Shown here: positions 54,506 through 63,591 of the stretch, piece by piece
Position numbering within the stretch: the first letter of the stretch is position 1
Layout: each line of letters begins with the position of its first letter
Assembly: GCA_947630285.1 (NCBI GenBank)
Contig: CANRHD010000005.1
Coordinates: forward strand, 1 to 64,000
DNA from: an uncultured Clostridia bacterium
Lineage (GTDB): Bacteria > Bacillota > Clostridia > Oscillospirales > Acutalibacteraceae
DNA length: 64,000 nucleotides
Direction: 5' to 3'
The notes under the pieces: generated by a model
The model's input: only the letters and a program-made list of their open reading frames with translations
What the model was told of the DNA's origin: nothing
Database searches by the model: none
Position numbers and translations under genes: made by a program

Positions 54506-55771
54506 TTACATCAATTTTTCTATTGTCGCAAGCTTAATGCAAAGGCAGAGTACCTCCGCCGCCTTTTTCATATCCTCTACGCTCGGGAAAGTGGGGGCAA
54601 TTCTTATATTCTTATCCTCGGGATCTCTTCCGTAAGGATATGTAGCGCCCACGCTTGTAAGCACCACGCCCAAAGACCTGCACAGCTCGCCTACCCTCTT
54701 TGCACTGCAATTAAGCGTATCAAGGCTTATAAAATAGCCTCCGTTCGGCTTTGTCCATGAAGCCAGACCGCTGTCTGCAAGCTCCCTTTCAAAGGCCTCA
54801 ATTACTATGCTGAACTTAGGCTCGATAATAGCGGCGTGCTTTCTCATATGCGCCTTAATTCCGTCTAAATCCTTAAAGAATTTAACATGCCTTAGCTGGT
54901 TTAATTTATCGTAGCAGATAGTCTGCATACCAAGCCTGTCGAGTATCATTTTTACATTTTTATCGCTTGCCGCAATGCAGGAAACGCCTCCGCCGGGGAA
55001 GCTGATTTTAGCAGTAGAGGTAAACTCGACAAAATTATCCTGAGTACCGTATTTTTTGCAGGCCTCAAAGATATTGAGAAGTCTGTCGGGAGTGTTGTTT
55101 AAATCGTGAACGGCATAGGCGTTATCCCAAATCACCCTGAAATCATTTGCCGCCGGTCTTAATGCGGCAAGCGCACGAACCTTTTCGTCGGAATATGTAA
55201 TGCCCGACGGGTTTGAGTACTTGGGAACGCAGAACATACCCTTGACGCTCGGATCTTTTATAAGCTCGTCTATTTTTTCAATATCCGGTCCGTCGGAAAG
55301 AAGCGGTACGCTTATCATCTTTATGCCATAGTACTCGCAAATGGAAAAATGCCTGTCGTAGCCCGGCACATTGCAGATAAACTTAATTTCGCCCTGCCTG
55401 CTCCACGGCTCGGCGCCGGCGCCGGTAATCATACACTGGGTTATGTAGTCAAACATAAGCGCAAGGCTTGAGGTGCCGCCGAGTATAATATTCTCATTGG
55501 GTACGCCGAGCATTTCGGAAAAAAGCCTTTTACATTCGGGAATACCGTCAAGCACGCCGTAGTTTCGGCAGTCAAGCCCGTTTTCCGCCTTGCAGTCGCA
55601 AACGCCTATTACCTGCTTTAACATATCCATTGACAAATCAAGCTGTTCGGGAGCAGGCTTTCCCCTCGACATATCAAGCTTTAAGCCCTGACTTTTAATA
55701 TCCGCATATTCTTTTTTAAGCTTATCGTATTCGGCGGCAAGCTGTTTTTTATTCATCTGTTTATATTGCAT
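54506..55771 (-). CDS. Class I PLP aminotransferase (aspartate aminotransferase Ic-like)
   Basis: 421 residues. SRGKPAPEQLDLS near the start, NYGVLDGIPECKRLF, NPSGITYS, WDNAYAVHDL and the PLP Lys in STAKISFPGGGVS. This subgroup is called aspartate aminotransferase type Ic in the literature; substrate not provable here. TTGGAG before ATG. Confidence 0.85.
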   Translation of the reverse strand: MQYKQMNKKQLAAEYDKLKKEYADIKSQGLKLDMSRGKPAPEQLDLSMDMLKQVIGVCDCKAENGLDCRNYGVLDGIPECKRLFSEMLGVPNENIILGGTSSLALMFDYITQCMITGAGAEPWSRQGEIKFICNVPGYDRHFSICEYYGIKMISVPLLSDGPDIEKIDELIKDPSVKGMFCVPKYSNPSGITYSDEKVRALAALRPAANDFRVIWDNAYAVHDLNNTPDRLLNIFEACKKYGTQDNFVEFTSTAKISFPGGGVSCIAASDKNVKMILDRLGMQTICYDKLNQLRHVKFFKDLDGIKAHMRKHAAIIEPKFSIVIEAFERELADSGLASWTKPNGGYFISLDTLNCSAKRVGELCRSLGVVLTSVGATYPYGRDPEDKNIRIAPTFPSVEDMKKAAEVLCLCIKLATIEKLM

Positions 55772-55941
55772 TTTGTTTCACTCCAAAATTTATTTTTCTT
55801 TAAAAACCGTAATAATTTTAATACATTTTATGATTATTTGCAATATTTGTTTGCCGTTCCTGCAAAAATTCTAAAAATAGGACAAGTAAGCGCCGAAGCG
55901 CAACGCCTTTTAGTGCATTTTTGATAAAACAACAGCTTATT

Positions 55942-57261
55942 TTACTTTTTTCTGCTTATTACGGCAGGCAGAATAACGGGCTTTTTTTCGCCTGCGTTTG
56001 TCATTTCCCGAATAAGCAGTTTCCTAAGCTCCCTGCGTATATCCGCACAGGCTTTATCCTTAATGAGATTATACTTTTCCGCAGGGTCTTTTTCAAGGTC
56101 GTAAAGATAATCCTCAAAATACACGGGCGAACCGGCTGTCACAAAGCCCAAAGCGGTTGAAGCCCTTACGCTGTATTTATATTTTTCGGTTCTGACGGCC
56201 CTGCCGCATTGGCTTTCGGAAATCTGAATAAAAACGCAGTCCCTTTTTTCGCCGCTATCCATTTGCTTTAACAGGGATTTTCCCATAAAGCTTTCGGGAA
56301 TTTCTATGCCGGCAATGTCAAGCACTGTAGGCGGCAAATCAATGAGGCTGACAAGCCGTAAATCCTTTTTACCGCCCCTAAACCTTGCGCCCGATATAAT
56401 GAGCGGAACATGTACTGCGCTGTCGTGGCAGGTTCGCTTGTACTCCGCATTTCTCGTTTTAAAGTGGGAGCCGTGGTCGCTTGTATAGATAATGACGGTA
56501 TTTTCGTAAAGCCCCTTTTCCTTCAGCTTTTCAACCAATCTGCCGACATTTTTGTCAAGGCTGTTTACGGCGGCTATGTAATCGGGATACATCTGCCTGT
56601 AGTCGCCCTTTAAAAAGGTCAGATCCTCGGGCAGAGGATAGTTTTTGAATTTTTCCACGGTTTCCCTTGGACCCTCGTAACGGTGACGGTCGTTTTGATG
56701 ATGCGGCTCAAGCTGTGAAACAAAGAGGAAAAAAGGCTTGTCGGAAGTCTTTTTATCTATGTATTCGAGGGCAAAGTCATTGATGCAGTCCGCCCTGTAG
56801 CCTTTAAAATCCACCCTGTTGCCGTCATCGTCAAAGACATAGCCGTCATACCCGTGGGAGGTAAATTCAAGCACATCGGCCGCTCGCCAATAGTCCTTAT
56901 AGCCTCCCCTTCTCTGCCCGGGAACCGCTGTTTTCTCGCAGTGAAAGCCCCCGGGCGCACTGTCGGAGGCAAGGTGCCATTTGCCGACATAGGCAGTTTC
57001 ATAGCCCGCCTCGTTAAAATACTCGGCAAGGGGCTTAATATCCCTCGGCAGGGCGATGCCGTTGCGGAAGCATTTGTTCTGCGTTGCGTAAACCCCCGTT
57101 TGCAGGCAGGCTCTTGCAGGGCCGCAGACGGGCTGGCAGGTGTAGCAGTTATCAAAGCTGACGCCCTCGTCTGCCAGTTTTATTAAGTTCGGCGTAACGG
57201 TATCGTTCACGGTGTCAAACCGCTGTTGGTCGGAAAAATAAAAAATAATATTCGGCCTCAT
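55942..57261 (-). CDS. Type I sulfatase
   Basis: 439 residues. Formylglycine motif C-G-P-A-R in CQPVCGPARACLQTG (about residues 45-49), metal sites FSDQQRFD and YTSDHGSH, and C-terminal DPAEKYNL. Cys-type, so it needs a radical-SAM maturase encoded elsewhere. No signal peptide is visible. With the GH95 enzyme it points to use of sulfated host glycans. Confidence 0.92.
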   Translation of the reverse strand: MRPNIIFYFSDQQRFDTVNDTVTPNLIKLADEGVSFDNCYTCQPVCGPARACLQTGVYATQNKCFRNGIALPRDIKPLAEYFNEAGYETAYVGKWHLASDSAPGGFHCEKTAVPGQRRGGYKDYWRAADVLEFTSHGYDGYVFDDDGNRVDFKGYRADCINDFALEYIDKKTSDKPFFLFVSQLEPHHQNDRHRYEGPRETVEKFKNYPLPEDLTFLKGDYRQMYPDYIAAVNSLDKNVGRLVEKLKEKGLYENTVIIYTSDHGSHFKTRNAEYKRTCHDSAVHVPLIISGARFRGGKKDLRLVSLIDLPPTVLDIAGIEIPESFMGKSLLKQMDSGEKRDCVFIQISESQCGRAVRTEKYKYSVRASTALGFVTAGSPVYFEDYLYDLEKDPAEKYNLIKDKACADIRRELRKLLIREMTNAGEKKPVILPAVISRKK

Positions 57262-57419
57262 ACTGCCTCCGGTTTTATAAACATTATATTTAATAAGATA
57301 ATTCTAACATATAAACTCGGTTAATACAATTAAAATAATGCAAAATGAGTAATTTTTCGGTTGTAAACGGTTTTAAAATCTGCTAATATTGTAGTGTTAA
57401 AAATAAGGAGATAAAAATT

Positions 57420-58379
57420 ATGATATTAAAATTAAAACCGGCGTTAAAGGACTATTTATGGGGCGGCACAAAGCTTAAAACGGATTTCGGCTTTGAAAGC
57501 GATATGGAAAAGCTTGCCGAGGGCTGGATGCTTTCCTGCCACAAAGACGGCGAAAACATTGTTGAAAACGGCGAATATAAGGGTATGACCCTGTCGCAGG
57601 TTATTTCCGTATGCGGAAAAGATATTTTGGGGACAAACGGCAAAAAATTCGACTTTTTCCCGATACTCATAAAGCTTATCGACGCAAAAAACGATTTATC
57701 CGTTCAGGTACACCCCGATAACGATTACGCCCTGTCCGCAGAGGGAGAATACGGCAAAACGGAGTGCTGGTACATAATAGACTGCGAGGAAAACGCCGAG
57801 TTAATTTACGGCTTCAACCGCAAAATTTCCTCTGAGGAGTTCAGAAAAAGAATTGAAAACAATACCTTTCTTGAGGTTGTAAACAAGGTAAAGGTAAATA
57901 AAGGGGATCTGTTTTTTATCGAAGCCGGTACTCTGCACGCCATAGGCGCAGGTATTCTGCTTGCGGAAATTCAGCAAAACTCGAACACCACCTACCGTGT
58001 TTACGACTACAACAGGCGTGATAAGGACGGAAACCTGCGTCCGCTCCACATTGAAAAGGCCGTGGCCGTGACTCATTGCGAACCGCCGAAATACAGCTCC
58101 CGTCCCATGGGCGAAAAGGAAGCTTTTGACGGCTACAGCGCACAGCTTTTGACCGAGTGCGAGCTTTTCAAAGTTAAAAACCTTGAGATAACCGAAAAGG
58201 CGGAAATTACTGCGGACGAAAGCTCCTTTGTCTCTTTGCTCGTGACGGACGGAGAGGGCAAAATTTCCTGCTCGGGCGAGGAATTTGAGGCAAAAAAGGG
58301 CGACAGCTATTTTGTTTCCGCCTGCGGCGGCAAGGTGAAAATACAGGGCCGTATTACGGTTATTGAAACAAGAGTGTAA
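57420..58379 (+). CDS. manA: Mannose-6-phosphate isomerase, class I
   Basis: 319 residues of the short Firmicute ManA. WGGTKLKTDFG, zinc ligands in QVHPDNDYA and AGTLHAIGAGI, then EIQQNSNTTYRVYDYNR. Interconverts mannose-6-P and fructose-6-P. AAGGAG upstream. Confidence 0.95.
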   Translation: MILKLKPALKDYLWGGTKLKTDFGFESDMEKLAEGWMLSCHKDGENIVENGEYKGMTLSQVISVCGKDILGTNGKKFDFFPILIKLIDAKNDLSVQVHPDNDYALSAEGEYGKTECWYIIDCEENAELIYGFNRKISSEEFRKRIENNTFLEVVNKVKVNKGDLFFIEAGTLHAIGAGILLAEIQQNSNTTYRVYDYNRRDKDGNLRPLHIEKAVAVTHCEPPKYSSRPMGEKEAFDGYSAQLLTECELFKVKNLEITEKAEITADESSFVSLLVTDGEGKISCSGEEFEAKKGDSYFVSACGGKVKIQGRITVIETRV

Positions 58380-58386
58380 ATAACTC

Positions 58387-58415
58387 TTGACACGGATAAA
58401 AAACAAGCATATAAT
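58387..58415 (+). promoter_or_regulatory. ribU promoter
   Basis: TTGACA (58387-58392), 17-nt spacer, TATAAT (58410-58415). Confidence 0.85.
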
Positions 58416-58432
58416 GTTTACAAATAAAAGTT

Positions 58433-58600
58433 GTCTTCAGGGCGGGGTGCAAGTCCCCACCGGCAGTAAAGTCTGCGAGCCTTTTGTAGGTTGATTCGGT
58501 GAAATTCCGAAACCGACGGTATAGTCCGGATGAGAGAAGATGTATATATTTATACATTGCTTACGCCTTGAAAGTTTTTTCGGGGCGTTTTTTCTGTTTG
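58433..58600 (+). ncRNA. FMN riboswitch (RFN element) with terminator
   Basis: RFN core: TCAGGGCGGGGTGCAAGTCC, CACCGGCAGTAAAG, AGCCTTTTG, TTGATTCGGTGAAATTCCG, AACCGACGGTATAGTC, GGATGAGAGAAGA. A terminator ACGCCTTG/CGGGGCGT plus T-run (about 58566-58598) follows. FMN should switch ribU off. Confidence 0.96.
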
Positions 58601-58630
58601 GCAACTTGAAAAACAGAAAGAGGTAATACC

Positions 58631-59239
58631 ATGAAAAAAATCGAAAGAAAAAACATCGTCAAGCTCACAACGACCGCTTTGTTAAGCGCAATTTCCGCAG
58701 TTTTGCAGTTCGTTGAAATTTCCATACCGATAATTCCGAGCTTTGTTAAGCTTGATTTCAGCGACCTGCCCGCCATACTCGGCTCGTTCGCTTTGGGACC
58801 GGGCTACGGGGTTGTAATAGAGCTTATAAAGAATTTGCTTCACCTCCCCTTTACCCAAAGCGCAGGTGTGGGCGAAATATGCAATTTTATTTTGGGAGCC
58901 GTTTTTGTGTTCACTGCAGGTATGATTTACAAGTATAAAAGGACAAGAACAGGCGCAATAATCGCCTCTGTTGCAGGGGCGCTTGCGATGTCGATAATTT
59001 CCCTGCCTGCAAACTATTACTTTGTATATCCCGCCTATGTTAAAATTCTGAATATGCCGCTTGATGATATTATAAGTATGTATAACGCCATACTGCCCGG
59101 CACAAATTCGCTTATCAGGGCGCTGTGCATTTTCAATCTCCCCTTTACCTTTTTTAAGGGCATTGTAAACGCCGCTCTGTGCTTTTTGATTTACAAGCCG
59201 CTTTCGTCATTCTTAAAGGGCAAAATTAATAAAGTGTAA
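58631..59239 (+). CDS. ribU: Riboflavin transporter, ECF S component
   Basis: 202 residues with six hydrophobic segments. KLDFSDLPAILGSFALGPGYG and the conserved PANYYFVYP, IPGTN-like LPGTNSL are RibU traits. Works with an ECF energising module encoded elsewhere. FMN riboswitch upstream supports the substrate. GAAAGAGGT before ATG. Confidence 0.95.
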   Translation: MKKIERKNIVKLTTTALLSAISAVLQFVEISIPIIPSFVKLDFSDLPAILGSFALGPGYGVVIELIKNLLHLPFTQSAGVGEICNFILGAVFVFTAGMIYKYKRTRTGAIIASVAGALAMSIISLPANYYFVYPAYVKILNMPLDDIISMYNAILPGTNSLIRALCIFNLPFTFFKGIVNAALCFLIYKPLSSFLKGKINKV

Positions 59240-59255
59240 ACAATTTACCGTACTG

Positions 59256-59284
59256 TTGACAAAAGGGCTGTAAAGTAGTAAAAT
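59256..59284 (+). promoter_or_regulatory. metK promoter
   Basis: TTGACA (59256-59261), 17-nt spacer, TAAAAT (59279-59284). Confidence 0.8.
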
Positions 59285-59309
59285 CTCAATGACAAATAAA
59301 TAAAATTAT

Positions 59310-59440
59310 CCTTATAAAGAGTGGTTGAGGGACGGGCCCGGCGACGCCACGGCAACCTGCCTTGTGCAAGGTGCTAAATCCTGCGGTTTTACCGAAAGAT
59401 AAGGTGTTGATAAGCACCTTTACGGGTGCTTATTTTTTGT
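59310..59440 (+). ncRNA. SAM-I riboswitch (S-box) with terminator
   Basis: AAAGAGTGGTTGAGGGACGG, GACGCCACGGCAACC, GCAAGGTGCTAAATCC and CCGAAAGATAAGG, with P1 CCTTAT/ATAAGG. Terminator AAGCACC/GGGTGCTT plus T-run (59413-59438) competes with AAGGTG pairing to CACCTT. SAM should stop transcription before metK. Confidence 0.96.
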
Positions 59441-59472
59441 TTATTGTTAATTTTGTTTTAGGAGAATACCAA

Positions 59473-60663
59473 ATGTCAAAGCATTTTTTCACTTCAGAAT
59501 CCGTTACGGAGGGACATCCCGATAAAATATGCGACAATATTTCCGACGCCGTGCTCGATGAGATTTTAAAGCAGGACCCAAACGGCAGAGTGGCGTGCGA
59601 GTCTATGTGCATTACGAACCAGATAATCGTTATGGGTGAAATTACGACAAGCGCCAATATAGATATTGAGAAAATCGCAAGGCAGGTCGTCTGCGAAATA
59701 GGCTACGACAGCGATGAAAAGGGCTTTAACGCCAACACCTGCAATGTGCTTACCTTTATCGACAAGCAATCGGGCGACATCGCCATGGGCGTTGACAAGT
59801 CCTACGAATTAAAGGCCGGCCAAAATGAGGATTACAATTTGCACGGCGCAGGCGACCAGGGAATGATGTTCGGCTATGCCTGCGACGAGACGCCGGAGCT
59901 TATGCCGCTTCCGATTTCCCTCTCCCACAAGCTTGCAAAACAGCTTACCAAGGTGAGAAAGGACGGCACCCTGCCGTATCTGCGTGCGGACGGCAAAACC
60001 CAGGTTACGGTTGAATACAACAACGACAACGAGCCTGTCAGAATAAGCACCGTTGTTATTTCCTCACAGCACAGCGCCGATGTTGAGCTTGCGCAAATCC
60101 GCCGTGACATTATGGAACATGTTATTAAGCCCATAGTTCCGCACGAGCTTTTTGACGACGACACCATTATTTATGTAAATCCCACGGGCAGGTTTGTCAC
60201 GGGCGGCCCGGCAGGGGATTCGGGACTTACGGGAAGAAAAATAATTGTTGATACCTACGGCGGAATAGGCCGTCACGGGGGCGGCTGTTTTTCGGGAAAA
60301 GACCCGACAAAGGTTGACCGCTCCGCCGCCTACGCCGCAAGGTATGTTGCAAAAAATATTGTTGCGGCAAAGCTTGCAAAGAAATGCGAAATTCAGTTGG
60401 CATACGCTATAGGCGTGGCGAACCCCGTTTCCATAATGGTTGACACCTTCGGGACGGGCGTGCTTGACGACTATGTGCTTGAGGAAATAGTCAGGGAAAC
60501 CTTCGATTTAAGACCTGCCGCAATTATAGAATATCTTGATTTGAAAAAGCCTATTTACCGCCGGCTTGCCTCCTACGGCCATATGGGGCGTGAGGAGCTC
60601 GGCGTTAAATGGGAAAACACGGACAAGACCGGAGAGCTTCGCAGGAGAGCCGGACTCGAATGA
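59473..60663 (+). CDS. metK: S-adenosylmethionine synthetase
   Basis: 396 residues from the ATG after [60 protein letters not shown] and the DLRP motif. Uses Met and ATP. The open frame upstream is the riboswitch. Confidence 0.97.
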   Translation: MSKHFFTSESVTEGHPDKICDNISDAVLDEILKQDPNGRVACESMCITNQIIVMGEITTSANIDIEKIARQVVCEIGYDSDEKGFNANTCNVLTFIDKQSGDIAMGVDKSYELKAGQNEDYNLHGAGDQGMMFGYACDETPELMPLPISLSHKLAKQLTKVRKDGTLPYLRADGKTQVTVEYNNDNEPVRISTVVISSQHSADVELAQIRRDIMEHVIKPIVPHELFDDDTIIYVNPTGRFVTGGPAGDSGLTGRKIIVDTYGGIGRHGGGCFSGKDPTKVDRSAAYAARYVAKNIVAAKLAKKCEIQLAYAIGVANPVSIMVDTFGTGVLDDYVLEEIVRETFDLRPAAIIEYLDLKKPIYRRLASYGHMGREELGVKWENTDKTGELRRRAGLE

Positions 60664-60716
60664 TTCCGAAATCACTCGGTATTATTTACATAAAGTGAAA
60701 TAAAAAATTTATTAGG

Positions 60717-60748
60717 AACAACGCCTTAATTAAGTAAGAGGCGTTGTT
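60717..60748 (+). terminator. Terminator hairpin of metK, first copy
   Basis: AACAACGCCT (60717-60726) with AGGCGTTGTT (60739-60748). The same hairpin recurs at 61011-61038 with a T-run, so copy B of the repeat is bracketed by direct copies. Confidence 0.7.
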
Positions 60749-60750
60749 TC

Positions 60751-61011
60751 AGTCTGTCGATAAACTGTTTTGCGATAGCAAAATGTCCAAAAGTTTTTGT
60801 CCGTCTTTTTTCAAAAAGACGGTGGGGTCGAGGGCAACGCCCTCGGCGCAGTCCGCAGACTGCGAAATTCTTGCACTTCAAAGAGCGCAGGAGGGGCGAA
60901 AAACAGTCCGGTGGACTGTTTTTCGGTGGGGAACCCTCGCCGGGGGTTCACCATAATCTTACTCCTTTTGTACATATTGCTAAGTGACACATACTTTTTC
61001 TACACGCTGGA
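60751..61011. repeat. Dispersed hairpin repeat, copy B
   Basis: Inverted relative to copy C. Shares the sequence corresponding to TTTTGCGATAGCAAAA, GCAGTCCGCAGACTGC, AAACAGTCCGGTGGACTGTTT, CGGTGGGGAACCCTCGCCGGGGGTTCACC and GTGACACATACTTTTT. No gene; the frames through it are shared with other copies only as composition artefacts. Confidence 0.8.
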
Positions 61012-61040
61012 ACAACGCCTTAATTAATAGGCGTTGTTTT
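61011..61040 (+). terminator. Terminator hairpin, second copy
   Basis: AACAACGCCT/AGGCGTTGTT followed by TTTT; direct duplicate of 60717-60748. Confidence 0.7.
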
Positions 61041-61098
61041 TATTTAAAAGGAAATTAAGATGTTGAAAAACGCAAAAATATATGATAAACTTATATTG

Positions 61099-61306
61099 CC
61101 AAACTAACTTAATATGTTAAAAAGGGGGTGTTTTTTCATTTTATGAAATAAAGCTGTTATTTTCAGGCATACTTATATTGTTGAATTTGACAAAAACGCA
61201 AATTCTTGCAATGTAAGTGTGTATTTACACCCTTTCATATAAGTTAGTTTGGCGACTATCGGAGTTTGCGTTTTTTGTGCGTCTGCTTCGGTAGGCGCAC
61301 TTTTTT
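61099..61306 (+). promoter_or_regulatory. Structured leader with terminator before the LRR-dockerin gene
   Basis: CCAAACTAACTTAATATG (61099-61116) pairs with CATATAAGTTAGTTTGG (61236-61252); AACGCAAATTC (61195-61205) pairs with GGAGTTTGCGTT (61261-61272); GTGCGTCTGC-TTCG-GTAGGCGCAC (61277-61300) is a 10-bp terminator stem with UUCG loop and six T. The terminator ends 18 nt before the start codon, upstream of GGAGG, so it must be conditional. No known riboswitch consensus recognised. Confidence 0.55.
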
Positions 61307-61324
61307 ATTTTTGGAGGAAAAATA

Positions 61325-62989
61325 ATGAACAAAGGTTTTAAAAAGGTTCTGTCATTATTAATGACATTGGCAATGATACTGACTGCTCTGCCCTTGGCAG
61401 GAGTTACGGCGTTTGCGGAGGCATATGCGGGAGATCCCAATGAGCACACGAGCGGAGACTTTCGTTATATTATATGGGCTAACAATACGGTGGGGATTTC
61501 GGGTTATACAGGTAGTGCGGAAAAGCTTAATATTCCCTCAAAACTTGACACATATACTGTTACAAGTATAGAATATGGGGCGTTTGAAGGGTGTGATAAC
61601 TTAATAAGCGTATCAATACCTAACAGCATTACAAGCATAGGCAATTCGACATTTCGTGATTGCGAAAGCTTAACAAATATAACAATCCCTGAAAGCGTTA
61701 TAAGCATAGGTGATGAAGCATTTTTGAACACGGGATATTACAATAACCCGGCAAATTGGCAAAACGGCGTTCTCTATATAGATAACTGTTTAATAGAAGC
61801 AAAGAGCAATGAAATCCCTCAGAATTATAAAATCAATGAGGGAACAAGGGTTATTGCAGACAGCGCATTTGAAGATTGCGACAGCTTAACAAGCGTAACA
61901 ATACCCGAAGGTGTCACAAGCATAGGTAGGCTTGCATTTTCATATTGCGACAACTTAACAAGCGTAGCAATCGGTAATGGCGTAACAAGCATAGGCGATG
62001 ATGCATTTTCATGTTGCTACAGCTTGACAAGCGTAACAATACCTAACAGCGTTACAAGCATAGGCGAGAGTGTATTTTATGAGTGCTACAGCTTAACAAG
62101 TGTAACAATACCGGAAAGCGTAACAAGCATAGGCGAGGGTACATTTGCATATTGCCGCAGCTTAACAAATGTAGCAATACCCGACAGCGTTACAAGCATA
62201 GGTGGTATGGCATTTGCATATTGCGAAAGCTTAACAAGCGTAACAATACCCGAAAGCGTAACAAGCATAGGTGAGGGAGCATTTGAAGGTTGTGAAAACT
62301 TAACAGAAATAAAGGTTGACACAAACAATAAAAACTATACTTCACAGGACGGAGTATTGTTTAATAAGAATAAAACAGAGCTTATACAATATCCTATAGG
62401 AAATGAAAGAAAAACATATGATATTCCCAAAGGTGTTACAAGCATAGGCGATTTGGCATTTGTTTTATGCGACAGCTTACCAAGCATAACAATACCTGAC
62501 AGCGTTACAAACATAGGTGATTATGCATTTGGATGGTGCAGCTTAATAAGCGTAACAATACCCGATAGCGTTACAAAAATAGGTAATTATGCATTTGCAT
62601 TTTGCTACAGCTTAACCGATATTTACATATTAAACAAGGAATGTAATATAGAGGAAGACAACGAAGATCCCGACGCCTTAACCATTCCTACTGAAACCAC
62701 AATTCACGGTTATGCAGGTTCAACCGCAGAAACATTTGCAAAAGAAAACGGCAACAAGTTTATAGCAATTAACGCTATCGGCGATATAGACGGCAACGCT
62801 AATATTACAATTACCGACGCCAAGTGGATATTACAAAACACCGTAAAATCAAGAAACCTCACCGAGGCGCAGGCAAAGGCCGCCGACCTCAACAAGGACG
62901 GCAAGGTAACAATCGTTGACGCAAAATGGGTGCTTCAAATAGTCGTAGGCCTCAGAGACGCCCAAACACTCAAACCCATTAAAAAATAA
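61325..62989 (+). CDS. Secreted BspA-type leucine-rich repeat protein with C-terminal dockerin
   Basis: 554 residues. Signal peptide (KKVLSLLMTLAMILTALPLAG, cut after AFA near residue 31), then about a dozen BspA-type LRR units of 23 residues built on SLTSVTIPxSVTSIG, broken by one island (about residues 135-160) and another (about 325-360). Residues about 480-545 form a type I dockerin: two Ca-binding halves (DIDGNANITITDAKWIL and DLNKDGKVTIVDAKWVL). The dockerin would dock the protein to a scaffoldin. TTGGAGG upstream. Confidence 0.92.
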   Translation: MNKGFKKVLSLLMTLAMILTALPLAGVTAFAEAYAGDPNEHTSGDFRYIIWANNTVGISGYTGSAEKLNIPSKLDTYTVTSIEYGAFEGCDNLISVSIPNSITSIGNSTFRDCESLTNITIPESVISIGDEAFLNTGYYNNPANWQNGVLYIDNCLIEAKSNEIPQNYKINEGTRVIADSAFEDCDSLTSVTIPEGVTSIGRLAFSYCDNLTSVAIGNGVTSIGDDAFSCCYSLTSVTIPNSVTSIGESVFYECYSLTSVTIPESVTSIGEGTFAYCRSLTNVAIPDSVTSIGGMAFAYCESLTSVTIPESVTSIGEGAFEGCENLTEIKVDTNNKNYTSQDGVLFNKNKTELIQYPIGNERKTYDIPKGVTSIGDLAFVLCDSLPSITIPDSVTNIGDYAFGWCSLISVTIPDSVTKIGNYAFAFCYSLTDIYILNKECNIEEDNEDPDALTIPTETTIHGYAGSTAETFAKENGNKFIAINAIGDIDGNANITITDAKWILQNTVKSRNLTEAQAKAADLNKDGKVTIVDAKWVLQIVVGLRDAQTLKPIKK

Positions 62990-63073
62990 CCAATTAATTA
63001 AGCATTTACAAAAGTTTAAAGGTTCAAAGTATGTTCAAAACATTACATTAAGTAACATTTTGAACAAAAAAGC

Positions 63074-63118
63074 AAGCGGTTATTCTAAGGAAAAATTCCA
63101 AAGGATAACCGCTTTTGC
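63074..63118 (+). terminator. Terminator of the LRR-dockerin gene
   Basis: AAGCGGTTAT/ATAACCGCTT 10-bp stem with T-rich end; an inner GGAA/TTCC extends it. Confidence 0.75.
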
Positions 63119-63227
63119 GTTTACTTATTAAGATTAAATAGAATTGCTTTTACAAAGCAACGGGTAACTCCCGGCGATTAGGGTTTTGCCCCTCTGCCCC
63201 GCAAGCCTTTGAAAAGGCTTGTGCCGG

Positions 63228-63525
63228 CGTGTAAAAAAAGTATGTGTCACTTGGCAATATGCACAAAAGGAATAAGATTATGGTGAACCCCCGGCGAGGG
63301 TTCCCCACCGAAAAACAGTCCACCGGACTGTTTTTCGCCCCTCCTGCGCTTTTTGAAGCGTAAGTTTTTCGCAGTCTGCGGACTGCGACGGGGGCGTTGC
63401 CCCTCGACCCCTTACCCTTTTGTCCGCTTCGCAGACATTTCCCCTGACAGGGGAATCTCCTTTTTGTAAAAGGCGGGCGAAAACTTTCGGCGTTTTGTTA
63501 TCGCAAAACAGTTTATCAACAGGTT
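63228..63525. repeat. Dispersed hairpin repeat, copy C
   Basis: Same family as 23567-24055 and inverted to 60751-61011; the longest uninterrupted copy. Contains AAACAGTCCACCGGACTGTTT, CGCAGTCTGCGGACTGCG, CCCCTGACAGGGG and TTTGTTATCGCAAAACAG. No gene is supported in 62990-63591 outside the terminator and this repeat. Confidence 0.8.
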
Positions 63526-63591
63526 TCGTGCAAGCCTTTGAAAAGGCTTGCACGAAACTTTTCTTTTAATATTCGTAAGGTCTGATTTTTT

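Noticed and set aside
59362..59472. N-terminal extension of metK
   Set aside because: It lies in the SAM-I riboswitch and its terminator; the ATG at 59473 has the ribosome site and matches the family start.
61850..62640. Regular DNA repetition as a CRISPR array or satellite
   Set aside because: It keeps the frame and encodes 23-residue leucine-rich repeats; there are no unique spacers.
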